Of a DNA stretch of 64,000 bases, positions 19,464 to 28,398 are shown in pieces. Each line of letters begins with the position of its first letter. Positions within the stretch are counted from its first letter, which is position 1. The notes beneath the pieces were generated by a model. It saw nothing but the letters and a program-made list of their open reading frames with translations. It was not told the DNA's origin and ran no database searches. Made by a program: the position numbers and the translations under genes. Source of the DNA: CAVVSD01 sp963757125 (lineage in GTDB: Bacteria > Actinomycetota > Thermoleophilia > Solirubrobacterales > Solirubrobacteraceae); the NCBI GenBank assembly GCA_963757125.1, contig CAVWQP010000004.1, forward strand, positions 1,426,001 through 1,490,000, given 5' to 3'.

Positions 19464-19471
19464 ACCTGGCT

Positions 19472-19693
19472 TCAGCCGCCGCCCATCGGCATCGTGAGGA
19501 TCACGACGGAGGCGTCCGGTGGGAGCTCGCCGACCGGCTCGTTGCGACCCTCGCCGCCCTCCATCGCGGCGTAGCCGGCGTCGACCTCGCGACGCATCGC
19601 GTCGGCCGCCGCGCGGACGGACTCAGGGTCCTCAGCGGACCACTCGGCGACGACCTCGTCGCCCTCGAGCGTCCTGCGCACGAGCTTGCCCAT
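19472..19693 (-). CDS. Small protein of unknown function ending in GGG
   Basis: 73 aa, first gene of the FDH/AOR operon, 8 nt before the MobA-MoaD gene. Acidic, with an Ala/Glu-rich predicted helix (residues about 20-45), a loop and a strand-like end VVILTMPMGGG*. The exposed C-terminal glycines resemble ubiquitin-fold sulfur carriers, but it is shorter than MoaD (about 80 aa) and I recognise no family. A carrier or assembly role for the metal-pterin enzymes is a guess from position and C-terminus. Confidence 0.6.
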   Translation of the reverse strand: MGKLVRRTLEGDEVVAEWSAEDPESVRAAADAMRREVDAGYAAMEGGEGRNEPVGELPPDASVVILTMPMGGG

Positions 19694-19762
19694 GCAGCCA
19701 ACGTACAGCTCAACCGCCGCGCTGCTCCTCGTCGCCGCCGAGGATCGGGTAGTACTCCCCTT

Positions 19763-19780
19763 ACCATCCAGGGGGATGGT
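19763..19780. promoter_or_regulatory. Palindrome in the divergent FDH-operon/esterase promoter
   Basis: ACCATCC (19763-19769) and GGATGGT (19774-19780) form a perfect 7-bp inverted repeat with 4-nt spacer, 16 nt before the esterase ATG and 70 nt before the FDH operon's first start codon. It could be an operator for either unit; no second copy was seen elsewhere. Confidence 0.35.
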
Positions 19781-19795
19781 GCTAGGCTGGTTTCA

Positions 19796-20962
19796 ATGCT
19801 TACCGACGCGAACACCACCATGACCGAGGCCCTGCGTCTCACGCAGGCCGGGCAGCTCACGGAGGCCTCCTCACTGCTGCAACGCGGCCTCGCCGGCGGA
19901 CGAGGGCCGGCGGCATCGACCTTCGCGGCGCCTGCAGGGGCGAAGCTCTTCGATGGTCTGAAGGGCGTCATGGCCGGCCTGCCGGGCGCCGGCTCGACCG
20001 GGCTTCCGGGACACGCACCATCGTCGCGTTCCGGCGCGGCAGCGAGCGCTGCCGCCGCCCCTGGCGGGGAGATCCGCCACCTCAGCCACAGCGTGGCGGC
20101 CGGGACGCGTAGCTATGACCTCTACATCCCGACCGGCTACACCGGTGACCCTGTCCCACTCGTCGTCATGCTCCATGGCGGCAAGCAGAACGCCGCGGAC
20201 TTCGCGGCCGGCACCCGCATGAACGAGCTCGCCGAGCAGCACACCTTCCTGGTCGCCTACCCCGAGCAGTCCTCCGCAGCCAACCACGGCGGCTACTGGA
20301 ACTGGTTTCAGCCATCCGACCAGCGCGCCGGTGCCGGCGAGCCGTCGATCATCGCCGGCATCACCCGTCAGGTCATGCATGAGCTCGCGGTCGATCCTGC
20401 CCGCGTGTACGTCGCCGGGCTCTCCGCCGGCGGCGCGATGGCCGCCGTCATGGCAGCGACCTATCCCGACCTGTATGCCGCGGCCGGCGTGCATTCCGGC
20501 ATCGCCTACGGTGCCGCGCACGACGTCGGATCGGCCTTCGCCGCCATGCGCACAGGCGGCACGCCGGCCGCGACCAGCACGGTGCCGATGATCGTCTTCC
20601 ATGGCGACCAGGACACGATCGTGGCCCCGGTCAACGCCGACAAGCTGATCGCCTCCCGGCTCGCGGCCGGCGACGTGACCGCCCGCGATCAGCCGACGAC
20701 GGTCGACGGCGACGGCCGTTACCGCCGCACGGTCTACAACGACATCGACGGTACGCCGATCGCAGAGTCGTGGACCGTCCACGGCGGCGGTCACGCATGG
20801 TTCGGCGGCGACCCCGTCGGTTCCTACACCGACGCCAGAGGCCCGCACGCCTCCGCCGAGATGATCCGCTTCTTCCTCCTGCACGAGTCATCCCGTCGCA
20901 ACTCGGTGGCGTCCGCCCCCGTGCAGGCGCAGGCTGGCCGTGACCGGCTTCTCGCTGGATAG
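19796..20962 (+). CDS. PHB depolymerase family esterase
   Basis: 388 aa alpha/beta hydrolase of the PHB depolymerase/LpqC-like family. Oxyanion motif LHGGKQNAADF, nucleophile GLSAGGAM (Ser), acid in FHGDQD and His in GGGHAWFGG. The N-terminal segment (TEALRLTQAGQLTEASSLLQ) typifies the actinobacterial/proteobacterial intracellular subgroup; no clear signal peptide is present, so the site of action is uncertain. Hydrolyses hydroxyalkanoate or other short esters. Divergent from the formate dehydrogenase operon. Confidence 0.85.
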   Translation: MLTDANTTMTEALRLTQAGQLTEASSLLQRGLAGGRGPAASTFAAPAGAKLFDGLKGVMAGLPGAGSTGLPGHAPSSRSGAAASAAAAPGGEIRHLSHSVAAGTRSYDLYIPTGYTGDPVPLVVMLHGGKQNAADFAAGTRMNELAEQHTFLVAYPEQSSAANHGGYWNWFQPSDQRAGAGEPSIIAGITRQVMHELAVDPARVYVAGLSAGGAMAAVMAATYPDLYAAAGVHSGIAYGAAHDVGSAFAAMRTGGTPAATSTVPMIVFHGDQDTIVAPVNADKLIASRLAAGDVTARDQPTTVDGDGRYRRTVYNDIDGTPIAESWTVHGGGHAWFGGDPVGSYTDARGPHASAEMIRFFLLHESSRRNSVASAPVQAQAGRDRLLAG

Positions 20963-21064
20963 ATTTGGACCCGAGTGCGCGCGGTGAGATCGCATCCCGA
21001 GGTGCATCTCAGCCAGCGGTGATTGGTTATACGGCGTTGCTGCCTACCGCCTAGCATCATTGGT

Positions 21065-21295
21065 ATGCCGAGATTCAGTCGACGCTCGCGCGTTCCGAGC
21101 GGTCTCGCCGAGCGCATCGACCGGGTTCGGGGTGACGAGCCGTTCGAGCACTGGGTCACGCATCAACTCGAGGCCGCGGTATTGCAACGTGAGCGGGTGC
21201 TCGGGCTCGTGAGCGCGCAGCAACGCGATCAGATCGAGGCACAAGACGCGCGCCTGGAAGCGGTGCGCGACCACTCAGATCAAGACTCGGGCTGA
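21065..21295 (+). CDS. Small hypothetical protein
   Basis: 76 aa, basic N-terminus (MPRFSRRSRVPSGLAERIDR) then a predicted helical stretch rich in Glu, Gln and Arg. No recognisable family. The VPSGLAERIDR segment loosely resembles ribbon-helix-helix or CopG-like starts but is too short to call. It ends 1 nt before the stop of the convergent gene at 21297. Confidence 0.4.
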   Translation: MPRFSRRSRVPSGLAERIDRVRGDEPFEHWVTHQLEAAVLQRERVLGLVSAQQRDQIEAQDARLEAVRDHSDQDSG

Positions 21296-21296
21296 G

Positions 21297-21914
21297 TCAC
21301 CTCAGCATAGGCGCGGGCGGCAGTTCTGCTTCCTCGCGTCGTGCAACCACGAGCCCGGCCTGCCAGCCCGGCGCACGTCCTGCTGTCGGGGGCTGGATCG
21401 AGTCGGTGTCGATTCCGCTGCGGGCGATCAGCCAGGCGGTCACGGAGTTCGAGTTCCACATGTCACCGGTCTCGAGTTCATCGCGGCCCCACACGGGCGT
21501 TGGCACCTGCGGGACGAGATCGAGCACCCGCTGTGCCCAGGCTCGTTGATCGCTGAGTCGGCGCGGGCTGTCGACAGCCTCGTCGATGTCGGGGATCTCC
21601 CCGTCGCGCCAGCGCCGTATCTCGTAGCGGAAGATCCGAAACCGTGCCGCCCAGCGCGTCCCGACCGGGCCTTCGGCGACGACGCCGCGCTGCTCGCCGC
21701 GGGCGTCACGGACCGGTGCCTGCTCGATGACGAACCGTGCCGGCGCGACGCAGACTTCGAGCGCCGAGTGGTACAGGTCGCACACCGGTCGCCGCGCAGC
21801 GCGAGCCGCCGCCGCCTCGAACACGCGGCCGTTGAGGCGAACGAAATGGCCACCGGCACCGAGTGGCAACCAGTACAGATCGACCGCTCCCGCGGTCCCG
21901 GTGCCGGACGTCAT
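21297..21914 (-). CDS. Conserved-looking hypothetical protein (possible hydrolase-like fold)
   Basis: 205 aa from ATG 21914, chosen because the upstream extension runs through the att repeat. Conserved-looking motifs are LYWLPLGAGGHFVR (residues about 10-23), DLYHSALEV (about 45-53), FRYEIRRW and MWNSNSVTAWLIARSG near the C-terminus. The His and WNSNS positions could be catalytic, but I cannot name a family. It is the last chromosomal gene before the left end of the tRNA-Phe element, 100 nt away. Confidence 0.6.
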   Translation of the reverse strand: MTSGTGTAGAVDLYWLPLGAGGHFVRLNGRVFEAAAARAARRPVCDLYHSALEVCVAPARFVIEQAPVRDARGEQRGVVAEGPVGTRWAARFRIFRYEIRRWRDGEIPDIDEAVDSPRRLSDQRAWAQRVLDLVPQVPTPVWGRDELETGDMWNSNSVTAWLIARSGIDTDSIQPPTAGRAPGWQAGLVVARREEAELPPAPMLR

Positions 21915-22014
21915 CACACGGCAACGATCCCAGGTCCGGTCGAGTCCGCGACGACGACCTCGGCTGCCTGGGTCCCGCGCGAACGGCCGTGCGAGGGCAC
22001 GAGGCCTCCCCCCC

Positions 22015-22057
22015 ATGGCGAGACCCGGACTCGAACCGGGGACACCACGATTTTCAG
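22015..22057. repeat. Left attachment repeat (displaced tRNA-Phe 3' end)
   Basis: Identical over 43 nt to 28494-28536, covering the tRNA-Phe 3' end, T arm, variable loop and part of the anticodon loop/stem. The match stops abruptly after TTTTCAG, marking the crossover limit. The rest of the tRNA is absent here. Confidence 0.9.
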
Positions 22058-22166
22058 GTGACCCTCGGCGCTTTCGGATGTCTACGTCTGCACGCAAATA
22101 GTCCTGCAAACGCGCTGTTCTTGCTCCCGAGTCGACGTTCGCGTTTCGGGTCGTCTCGGGCTGTTG

Positions 22167-22185
22167 TGTTCGCAGAATGTTCGCA
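22167..22185 (+). repeat. Arm-type direct repeats, left end of element
   Basis: Two TGTTCGCA copies (22167-22174, 22178-22185), 11 nt apart, 110 nt inside the left att repeat. The same octamer and spacing recur near the right end (28399-28418), fitting integrase arm-binding sites. Confidence 0.5.
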
Positions 22186-22295
22186 TGAACGTGCCGCCGA
22201 GCGTCGGGCGCACGCGTGGGTCCAGCTCTGGACAGACGCTCGGCCTAGGACATCCAGGACGACCCGACGATCTTCGTTGGCGTGATGTGGGGTTG

Positions 22296-22693
22296 TCAGC
22301 CGCCGTCTGCGGGCATCTCCGGCCTCTCGAGGGACGCTCCCGGCGGCAAGGTGGCTTCGACGAGGTCGAGGAGTCGATCGGACCACGGTCCCGCGTCGCC
22401 GACCTGGATGCGTGCGATGCCATGGACGACGAGGTACGGCTGCAGATCGCCTGGTGTTCCCAGCCCGTCGGCCGGCGGGACGCATGGTGAAGGCGACCTT
22501 CGGGTTCCGCTCGATGTTGCGCAGCTTCTGGTACCAGCCGCGGTGGAAGTGCACGAGCTCGTCGCCATCCAGGAATGCCGCGACGAGGGTGCACCGGCGG
22601 ACTGCCGTCCGGGTTGATGGTGCTCAGGGTGCCGAGCACGACGGGCTCGAACAGCGCTCGCGCCGCGTCGTTGAGGACGGAGTGGTTCGTCAT
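22296..22693 (-). pseudogene. PPOX-class (pyridoxamine-phosphate-oxidase-like) flavin/F420 protein remnant
   Basis: Pieces in three frames assemble one split-barrel protein of about 130 aa: MTNHSVLNDAARALFEPVV and TLSTINPDGSP, then DGDELVHFHRGWYQKLRN and ERNPKVAFTM, then LQPYLVVHGIARIQVGDAG, ending PEMPADGG*. At least two indels break it. The ATG (22693) overlaps the stop of the preceding amidohydrolase frame (ATGA), a vestige of operon coupling. PPOX-like proteins bind FMN or F420; the specific role is unknown. Confidence 0.65.
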
Positions 22694-23638
22694 CGGGTTG
22701 TCCTTCGAGATGCGGGAACAGCGCGTCGGCGTTGCCGCGGCACAGCGCCGCGAGGTCGCCTCGTCGTAGAACGCGGTGAGGGCTCCGAGTGATGGCGGAA
22801 TCGACGCCTCCGGCATGAACGGCGCGTCGCTGCCGTACAGCTGCCGGTCCGCGGGCACGAAAGCGCTGTAGCTCTCCAGCGAGACGCGGTTGGCGATGGC
22901 GGTGCAGTCGTAGTAGATGTGCCGGAGCTGATCGATGATCTCGGGCGGCGTGATCGGGGGATCGAGCTGGTTGAAGTACGGCGAGATCCCTGCGATCCGT
23001 TCGGCGAGGAACGGATGGTCCTGCCGCCGTGGGAGGCGATGAGCTTCAGCGACGGATGGCGACGCAGCGTCCTGGACGCAACGAGATCGACGAGCATCGC
23101 GTGGTTTCGAAGGGGTACTCCAGCGCTGGGGCGGCGTAGCCGACCGCGAAGCGCTCGTACCCGACGGGCGCCACGGGTGGGTGGAGATGACTGTCCCGGC
23201 GCTGTTCGGCTTCGCGAAGATCGCGTCGAACGCAGGGCTCTCCGAGGTATGCCGCTGATGTTCGTGAGCAGGCCGACGCCATCGAGCTCGAGCTCATCGA
23301 GGGCGTAGGCCATCTCGTCGAGCGCTCCTTCGACGTCCGGGAGCGTGAGGACTGCGAAGGCACCGAGTCGGTCTGTTGGTGCGTGCGCGCCGCTCTGCGG
23401 CTGCTTCGTTCAGGCGGCGGGCGAGCTCGCGGGCCTGCCGACCGGATGCGAACGAGATCCCCGGCGCCGAGACGACAGGACCGCGGCGGAGATCCTGTGT
23501 CGGTCGAGGAGCTCGAGGTGGGCTTCCTCGCTCCACTCCGGGAGCGGAACTCGTCCACGTCGGAGACCCCGCGGCCCGCATGGCCTCGAGGTACTCCGGC
23601 GTGACGGGGTGAGCATGGACGTCGATGAACCCGCGCAT
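22690..23638 (-). pseudogene. Amidohydrolase_2-family (ACMSD-like) remnant, multiply frameshifted
   Basis: Starts MRGFIDVHAHPVTPEYLEAM, with the metal-binding HxH of TIM-barrel amidohydrolases/decarboxylases. It continues through other frames: WSEEAHLELLDRHRISAAVL, FASGRQARELARRLNEAAAE, MAYALDELELDGVGLLTNIS and QLYGSDAPFMPEASIPPSLG (the late GSDxP motif). At least five frame changes. Related enzymes act as decarboxylases or hydrolases on aromatic ring-cleavage or hydroxybenzoate substrates. The start ATG overlaps the monooxygenase stop (ATGA at 23639-23636), so an original operon with the hydroxylase is clear. Confidence 0.7.
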
Positions 23639-25399
23639 CAGACGGCCAGGACGCGTCGCAGAGCGCCGTCGAGGACGCCGCGCGGGTCTCGGCTGCAACC
23701 TGCGCGCGCCAGGCCACGGCGCGGTCGGGCCAGGACGGAGGATCGCGCTCGGTGCGCCCGAGTGCCTCGCTGGCGAAGCGAGGCGCAGCGCGGGTCGAGC
23801 GAGTCCCTTCGAGGTGCCCGATGCGCACGGCTGTCATGTCGAGTCCCAGCGCGCTCGCGACGTCGCGGGCCGGCCGCGCACCACTCTTCCCGTCCTCGCC
23901 GGCGATGAGCATGAACCCGCGCGACGGAGCGAGATCGCGGAGCGCGACCGTGTTCCGTGCGCTCGACCCATGCGTGCGGGAGCGGCGAGCCTGGACGCGT
24001 GCTGGGCTCGTACATGCGGATCTCGTCGACCGGCGGCACCAGTGGGGTCTCGTCCGGCACGATCGCCTAGGACTCGTACGCATGGCCGAACTCGACGTTC
24101 TGCTCGTTGAACTCGATCGACTGGCTCGTGATGACGGGGTGGGCGACCTCCCGGAGCGGCCTCGCCGTCGGCGCTCGTCGCTCCAGAGTAGTCTGATCGT
24201 TCGACGTTGATCGCCGGGTCGTCTTCGGGTCGATCTCGATCGCTCGGATGAGCGCGACGTGGTTCATGGTGTTCTCGACGGCGCGACTGTGTGTTCGTGG
24301 CATCGACGGGAATCGCTGGGGCTTGTAGGTGGTCAGCAGGTTATTGCCGCTCGCAGTCGAGCATATGCGCGAGCTTCAGCACAGGTTGTACGCATCCTGC
24401 ACGCGCTGTTGAGACCGAGTCCGCCTGTCGGCGGGTGCGGTGGGCGGCGTTGCTGAGGACGGGAACACGCGTCCGACTGGATCGAATGATGCGACAGTTC
24501 CTCGATCGACGAAGCGCGTGATCAACGACGGGGATCTCGGGATCGAAGTTCGGCAGGTCAGTCGTGTAGCGGCATGCGCGGCACTTCGCGTCGTCGTCGT
24601 AGAGCGGCTCTCGGGCACGGGAAAGTTCGATGTGGAAGCACCGACTCCTCCGAGCGCGTGACTGAGTGCTCGGGGCCCATCGGGACGAAGCACGCTGAAG
24701 CGGTCTGCCCAGCGCCGGATGGACGATCGAGCGGATCGAGGACGTCGTCGTCGCCATCGACGGCGCAGAGGTCGGAGAGGTGGAACGCTGACGGAGCGAT
24801 GACGTTCGCGCTGGTCCTTCATCGTCATGCTGTCCTGGCCCCGACGGTGCGGCTCGTCGTCGCAGCTGAGCAGGTAGCGGGCGCGGACGGTGTACTCCTC
24901 GCTCGCATCGCGGTCGCGGATCGTCGCCGTGACGCCGTCGTCGTCCTGCTCGAGCGACAGCAGCTCGTGGCCGAAGCGCACGCCGCCGGGGTTGAGCTCC
25001 TCGGCACGGGCCCGCAACAGGGGCTCGAGGCGGATCTGCGGCAGGTTGGTCTTGTCGGCACGGGCTGGCGGCCACCAGGCCGGGGTCGGTGTAGCTCGCC
25101 CCCCAGCACTCCAGCTTGGCGATGAGCCGACCGCTCCGGGTCCTCGCCGGCGACGTACCAGGCGGTGTGGCTCATGTGCTCGGGCGGACAGCCGCGGCGT
25201 AGACGGCGTCCGCCACGCCGACCTCGCGGAAGATCTCCATCGTTCGCTGGTGCAGCACGTGCGCCTTCGGCATCACGGACGTCGACGGCAGCGAGCTCGA
25301 CGAGCAGCGACTCGACGCCTTGCGTGGACAGCAGCATCGACGCCGAGAGGCCGCGCCTCCTCCGCCGACGATGAGCACCGGCACCTCGATCTCCGTCAT
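23638..25399 (-). pseudogene. Aromatic-ring FAD monooxygenase (TfdB/MhpA-like) remnant, multiply frameshifted
   Basis: GGAGGAGAG precedes ATG 25399. Fragments in all three frames follow the normal order: MTEIEVPVLIVGGGGA (Rossmann), MPKAHVLHQRTMEIFREVGV, RARAEELNPGGVRFGHELLS, VRARYLLSCDD, MNHVALIRAIEIDPKTT, PLPHAWVER, FMLIAGEDG, then the C-terminal PDRAVAWRAQVAAET and LRRVLAV*. This matches group A phenol or 2,4-dichlorophenol-type hydroxylases of about 580 aa. At least five indels, no functional ORF. First gene of the damaged catabolic operon, divergent from TetR. Confidence 0.75.
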
Positions 25400-25452
25400 C
25401 GGTCTCTCCTCCGATTCATCTGTAACGAGCGCTCCAGATAGATTAAGTACGC

Positions 25453-26104
25453 TTGCTCGGTGACGCAGCCAGCGAGCGGCTGACCAAACGCCAAGAGCTC
25501 GGGGAGCGCTCGCGGCAGGAGATCCTCGACGCCGCCTCGCGGCTCATGGCAGCGCCGGCTACGACGGCGCGAGCATCTCGCGGATCGCCAAGGATCGGGC
25601 TTGCCGGCGAGTTCCTCGACCCCGACCGGCACTTCACCTCAAAGGCGGGCGTGTTGGAGCGGTCATGGAACGAGGCGCCGAGCGCTTCTTCGCCGGGATC
25701 GACGACGTCGCGGTACCCGAGAAGGCGACACCGCGGGAGGCCTGCGCGCCAGCTGCGGGTGGCGGCCGTCAGCATCGGCCGCGATCCGGACTTCCTGCGC
25801 CTCTTCATCCTGCTGCTGCTCGCTGACGGCACCGACGACACGATCGTCCGCGTTCGCCGCAGGGCCGCGAGCGGCTGCACCACCAGATCCGCGACGCGTA
25901 CGCGTCACATGGCGAAGCGACAGCAACGCTCGTCGCCGACCGGCTGGTGGACTTCGCGGTCGGCGTGTTCGACGGGGCCTTCCTGGCCGTTCAGAACGAC
26001 CCGACTCTCGAGTACGAGCCGCTGCTCGTCCTCATGGCGGACGCATCGCGGCGCTGGGCGACGAGATCACCGCGACCGGCGGCACGTCAGACACTCGATG
26101 GTGA
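25453..26104 (+). pseudogene. TetR family regulator remnant, multiply frameshifted
   Basis: LTKRQELGERSRQEILDAAS is a typical TetR N-terminus; later pieces AAVSIGRDPDFLRLFILLLL, FAVGVFDGAFLAVQNDPTLE and AALGDEITATGGTSDTRW* lie in different frames. At least three indels. The start is uncertain (TTG 25453 or a nearby GTG). Divergent from the FAD monooxygenase remnant, which it presumably once controlled. Confidence 0.65.
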
Positions 26105-26837
26105 GCTGATCGCAGCGCCAGCAGCCGGCGATGTGCATCTCGGACCCGCTGGTCAGCTATCAAGCAGCTCGCCGCCTCCGCAGACAGCCCACGTCAGCCG
26201 TCGTGGGCCGTACCTCGCGCGTGAGCTGCGCCGCCCAAGGCCCCGCCACTCGGCCGACCCCGACTGTGGCTTTCGTTGGCGCTTGCTCCTCTGCTTCTCC
26301 TATCCCCTGTCGATCTCTCTCACCTTTCTCATCGTTGAGCACTGACTCCCGTCCCGATCATCCTCCGCACCGCCTTCCGCTCTCGTCCCGCCCCGGCTCC
26401 TTGAGCCCTTGAACCGATCCCGACCACCCGATCGCCCCTTTAGGGGTGAGTGGGTGGTCGGGATCGGAGAACGGGCGAGAATCCCAGCCGGGGCGGGACG
26501 AGAGCGGCCGCCCACCCATGTCAACCGACGAACGGGTCGCGAGAGGGACAGCGACCACCTTCGCGGCGCCCTGACCGAGCGTCGGCGCGGCCGTCCGCCA
26601 CGGCCATCGAGCGTCGCGCAAGCGTCGGCATCGCCGCCAGCCCCGTCTCCCCCTCGGTGACCCGAGCGCGGTCTCGGCCCGCGGCGAGCTGGCCGCAGTG
26701 CGCTCCTCGGCGCTGGCGCGCGATGCGCCGGCGTCCGTGGCGCGAGCTTCCCTTGCCGCGGCGCTGCGGAGCCGGGCTGGGTCGGCGAGGACAGGGCAGC
26801 GGCACGCCAGGCCGCCGTCCGAGGGCAGAGCGCCGCG
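26105..26837. other. Non-coding stretch of the element holding a long hairpin
   Basis: No convincing gene in about 730 nt. It holds the 131-nt nested inverted repeat (26377-26507). The rest is GC-rich with only antisense or very short ORFs. A short reading frame from ATG 26518 ends after 18 codons and shows no ribosome site. Confidence 0.5.
26377..26507. repeat. Nested perfect inverted repeats forming a 131-nt hairpin
   Basis: Three concentric stems: outer 22 bp (26377-26398 with 26486-26507), middle 16 bp CCGATCCCGACCACCC (26414-26429) with its exact complement (26452-26467), inner CCCC/GGGG (26435-26438, 26443-26446). Internal loops of 15 and 18 nt separate outer and middle stems. Both long stems are perfect although neighbouring coding DNA is full of indels. 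Possible roles: a DNA-level structure such as an origin, transfer or recombination site, or a structured RNA. No U-tract, so not a standard terminator. Confidence 0.85.
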
Positions 26838-28007
26838 CTACGTGAAGAGCTCGTCGAGGAACGCCGCGTCGCCGACGCCCGCGTCGACGAGGTGGACGTA
26901 CTCCTTGAGCGTGTACGCCGGCGAGTGGTGCCCGAGCCACTCCTGGACCTGCTTGGCGTTCTTCCCGCCGCCGCCGTGCTCGACCGGCGCGAAGAGCAGC
27001 GACGCGCAGGTGTGGCGGAACGAGTGCAGCGTCACCCACGGCACGCCGGCGCGGCGGGCGGCCGGCGCGAGCACCTTGTACATGAGGTTGTGGCGGTCGA
27101 GGCGGGTGCCGCGGCGCGGAGCTGAACAGCGAGCTCGCCGTCCGACGTCCGGCGGCTCGACGGCGCGCAGCTTGCGCGCCAGACCGGGCGAGAGCGGGAT
27201 GTCGCGCTTGCCGTAGCGGCTCTTGGGCTCGCAGACGCGGCCGTCGGCGAACTGCCAGCGCAGCTTCACGTACGGCCGATCGCCGAACACGAGATCACGG
27301 CCCCAGCGCACCTCGCTCGCCTCGCCGATCCGCAGCCCGGTGTGGGCGAGGAACTCGAAGAACAGCCGCCAGCGCTCGGGCACCTCGGCCATGAGTCGCT
27401 GGAGCTCCTCGATGGTCATCGCGCGCTTGTCGCTCGGGACGGCCGTCCGGTCCCGTCGCCCTCGGGCACGGCGATGCGCACGCCGGCGGCGGGGTTGGAG
27501 CGGATCAGGCCTTCCTCGGTCGCGTCGCCGAGCATCGCGCGCAGCACGGCGACGTGCTGACGCACCGTCGACTTCGCTAGCCGCCGCCCGGGGTTGCGCG
27601 GATCGTCCTGCTCGACCATCCAGCGCACGAACGCCTTGACGTCGCGCGGCTCGATCTCCGCGAGCCGCAGCCGCACCATCCCGTCGAAGTACGGAATCAC
27701 CCGCTGCTCGAGCATCCCGCGGTACATGCTGCGCGTCGACTCGCGCAGCCCGTGGGACGTCCGGCCCTGGTAGCCGGCGACCCAGTCGCGCGCGTACTCG
27801 CCGAAGCGCGACGCGTGAGGTGTCGCGCAGCTCACCGCGCTCGGCGTCGGCCTCCGCCTGGTGCTTGCGCCGGCGCGCCTCGTCGAACGACGCGGCGCGT
27901 CCCCAGCGCTGGCGGCCGCGCACGCGATACGTGTAGACGTAGCCGTCGCCGCGGCGGTAGACGCCCGGCGCGCTCGTCTTCACGTGGCTGGACTTCTTCG
28001 CTGGCAT
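26838..28007 (-). pseudogene. int: Tyrosine recombinase/integrase (frameshifted)
   Basis: The N-terminal arm-binding domain (GVYRRGDGYVYTYRVRGRQR) and C-terminal catalytic domain share one frame; the core-binding middle (SRFGEYARDWVAGYQGRTSH ... LGDATEEGLIRSNPAAGVRI) lies in another, between about 27815 and 27450. Catalytic residues are present: HTGLRIGEA (Arg), LHSFRHTCA (His-x-x-Arg), LGHHSP (His) and TLKEYVHL (Tyr). Another compensated shift is possible near 27130. Restored length is about 390 aa. Adjacent to the tRNA-Phe att site, so it is the element's integrase. Confidence 0.85.
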
Positions 28008-28070
28008 GTCGGTCTCCGATGATCGGGACCGAGACGAGCCGAAGCGGCGGTGCTGGGCGAGGGGCGGCGC

Positions 28071-28352
28071 TCAGGCGGCGCCTCCGCTCTCGATCCAGCG
28101 GTCGATCTGCGAGAGCTTGAACAGCAGCCGGGCGCCTTCCTTGCGGTGCGGGATCCCGGTGACGTGCCGCCGGCAGACGAGGTCGTAGACCCGCTGGCGT
28201 CGGCACGCGAGGTGAGCGGCGACCGCGTCGACGCCCACCCACGGCTCCGCAGCAGGCTGCAGACGCGCCGCGACCTGCGCCGCGGCTCGCTCGACGATGA
28301 CGTCGAGCACCGCATCCGGCAGGGCGATCGTGATGCTCTCTGCGCCATCCAT
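28071..28352 (-). CDS. Excisionase-like helix-turn-helix protein
   Basis: 93 aa from ATG 28352. The C-terminal half matches the HTH_17/Xis type: VGVDAVAAHLACRRQRVYDL, then VCRRHVTGIPHRKEG and LLFKLSQIDRWIE. It lies 63 nt upstream of the integrase on the same strand, between it and the att site, the usual place for a recombination directionality factor. The longer upstream ORF overlaps the tRNA-proximal hairpin and is unlikely to be translated. Confidence 0.8.
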   Translation of the reverse strand: MDGAESITIALPDAVLDVIVERAAAQVAARLQPAAEPWVGVDAVAAHLACRRQRVYDLVCRRHVTGIPHRKEGARLLFKLSQIDRWIESGGAA

Positions 28353-28398
28353 GGCACTCCGAGAGCGGGGATCGACGCGGCGAGTCCTGCGAACGGCC

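Noticed and set aside
22015..22057. A second tRNA gene
   Set aside because: Only the 3' 42 nt of tRNA-Phe are present; acceptor 5' strand, D arm and half the anticodon stem are missing. It is an attachment repeat.
26377..26507. Rho-independent terminator reading of the long hairpin
   Set aside because: No T-tract follows on either strand, and the two long stems with internal loops are far larger than normal terminators.
26521..27039. Minus-strand ORF overlapping the integrase C-terminus
   Set aside because: It is a shadow of the integrase gene in another frame with Arg-rich sequence and no recognisable motif.
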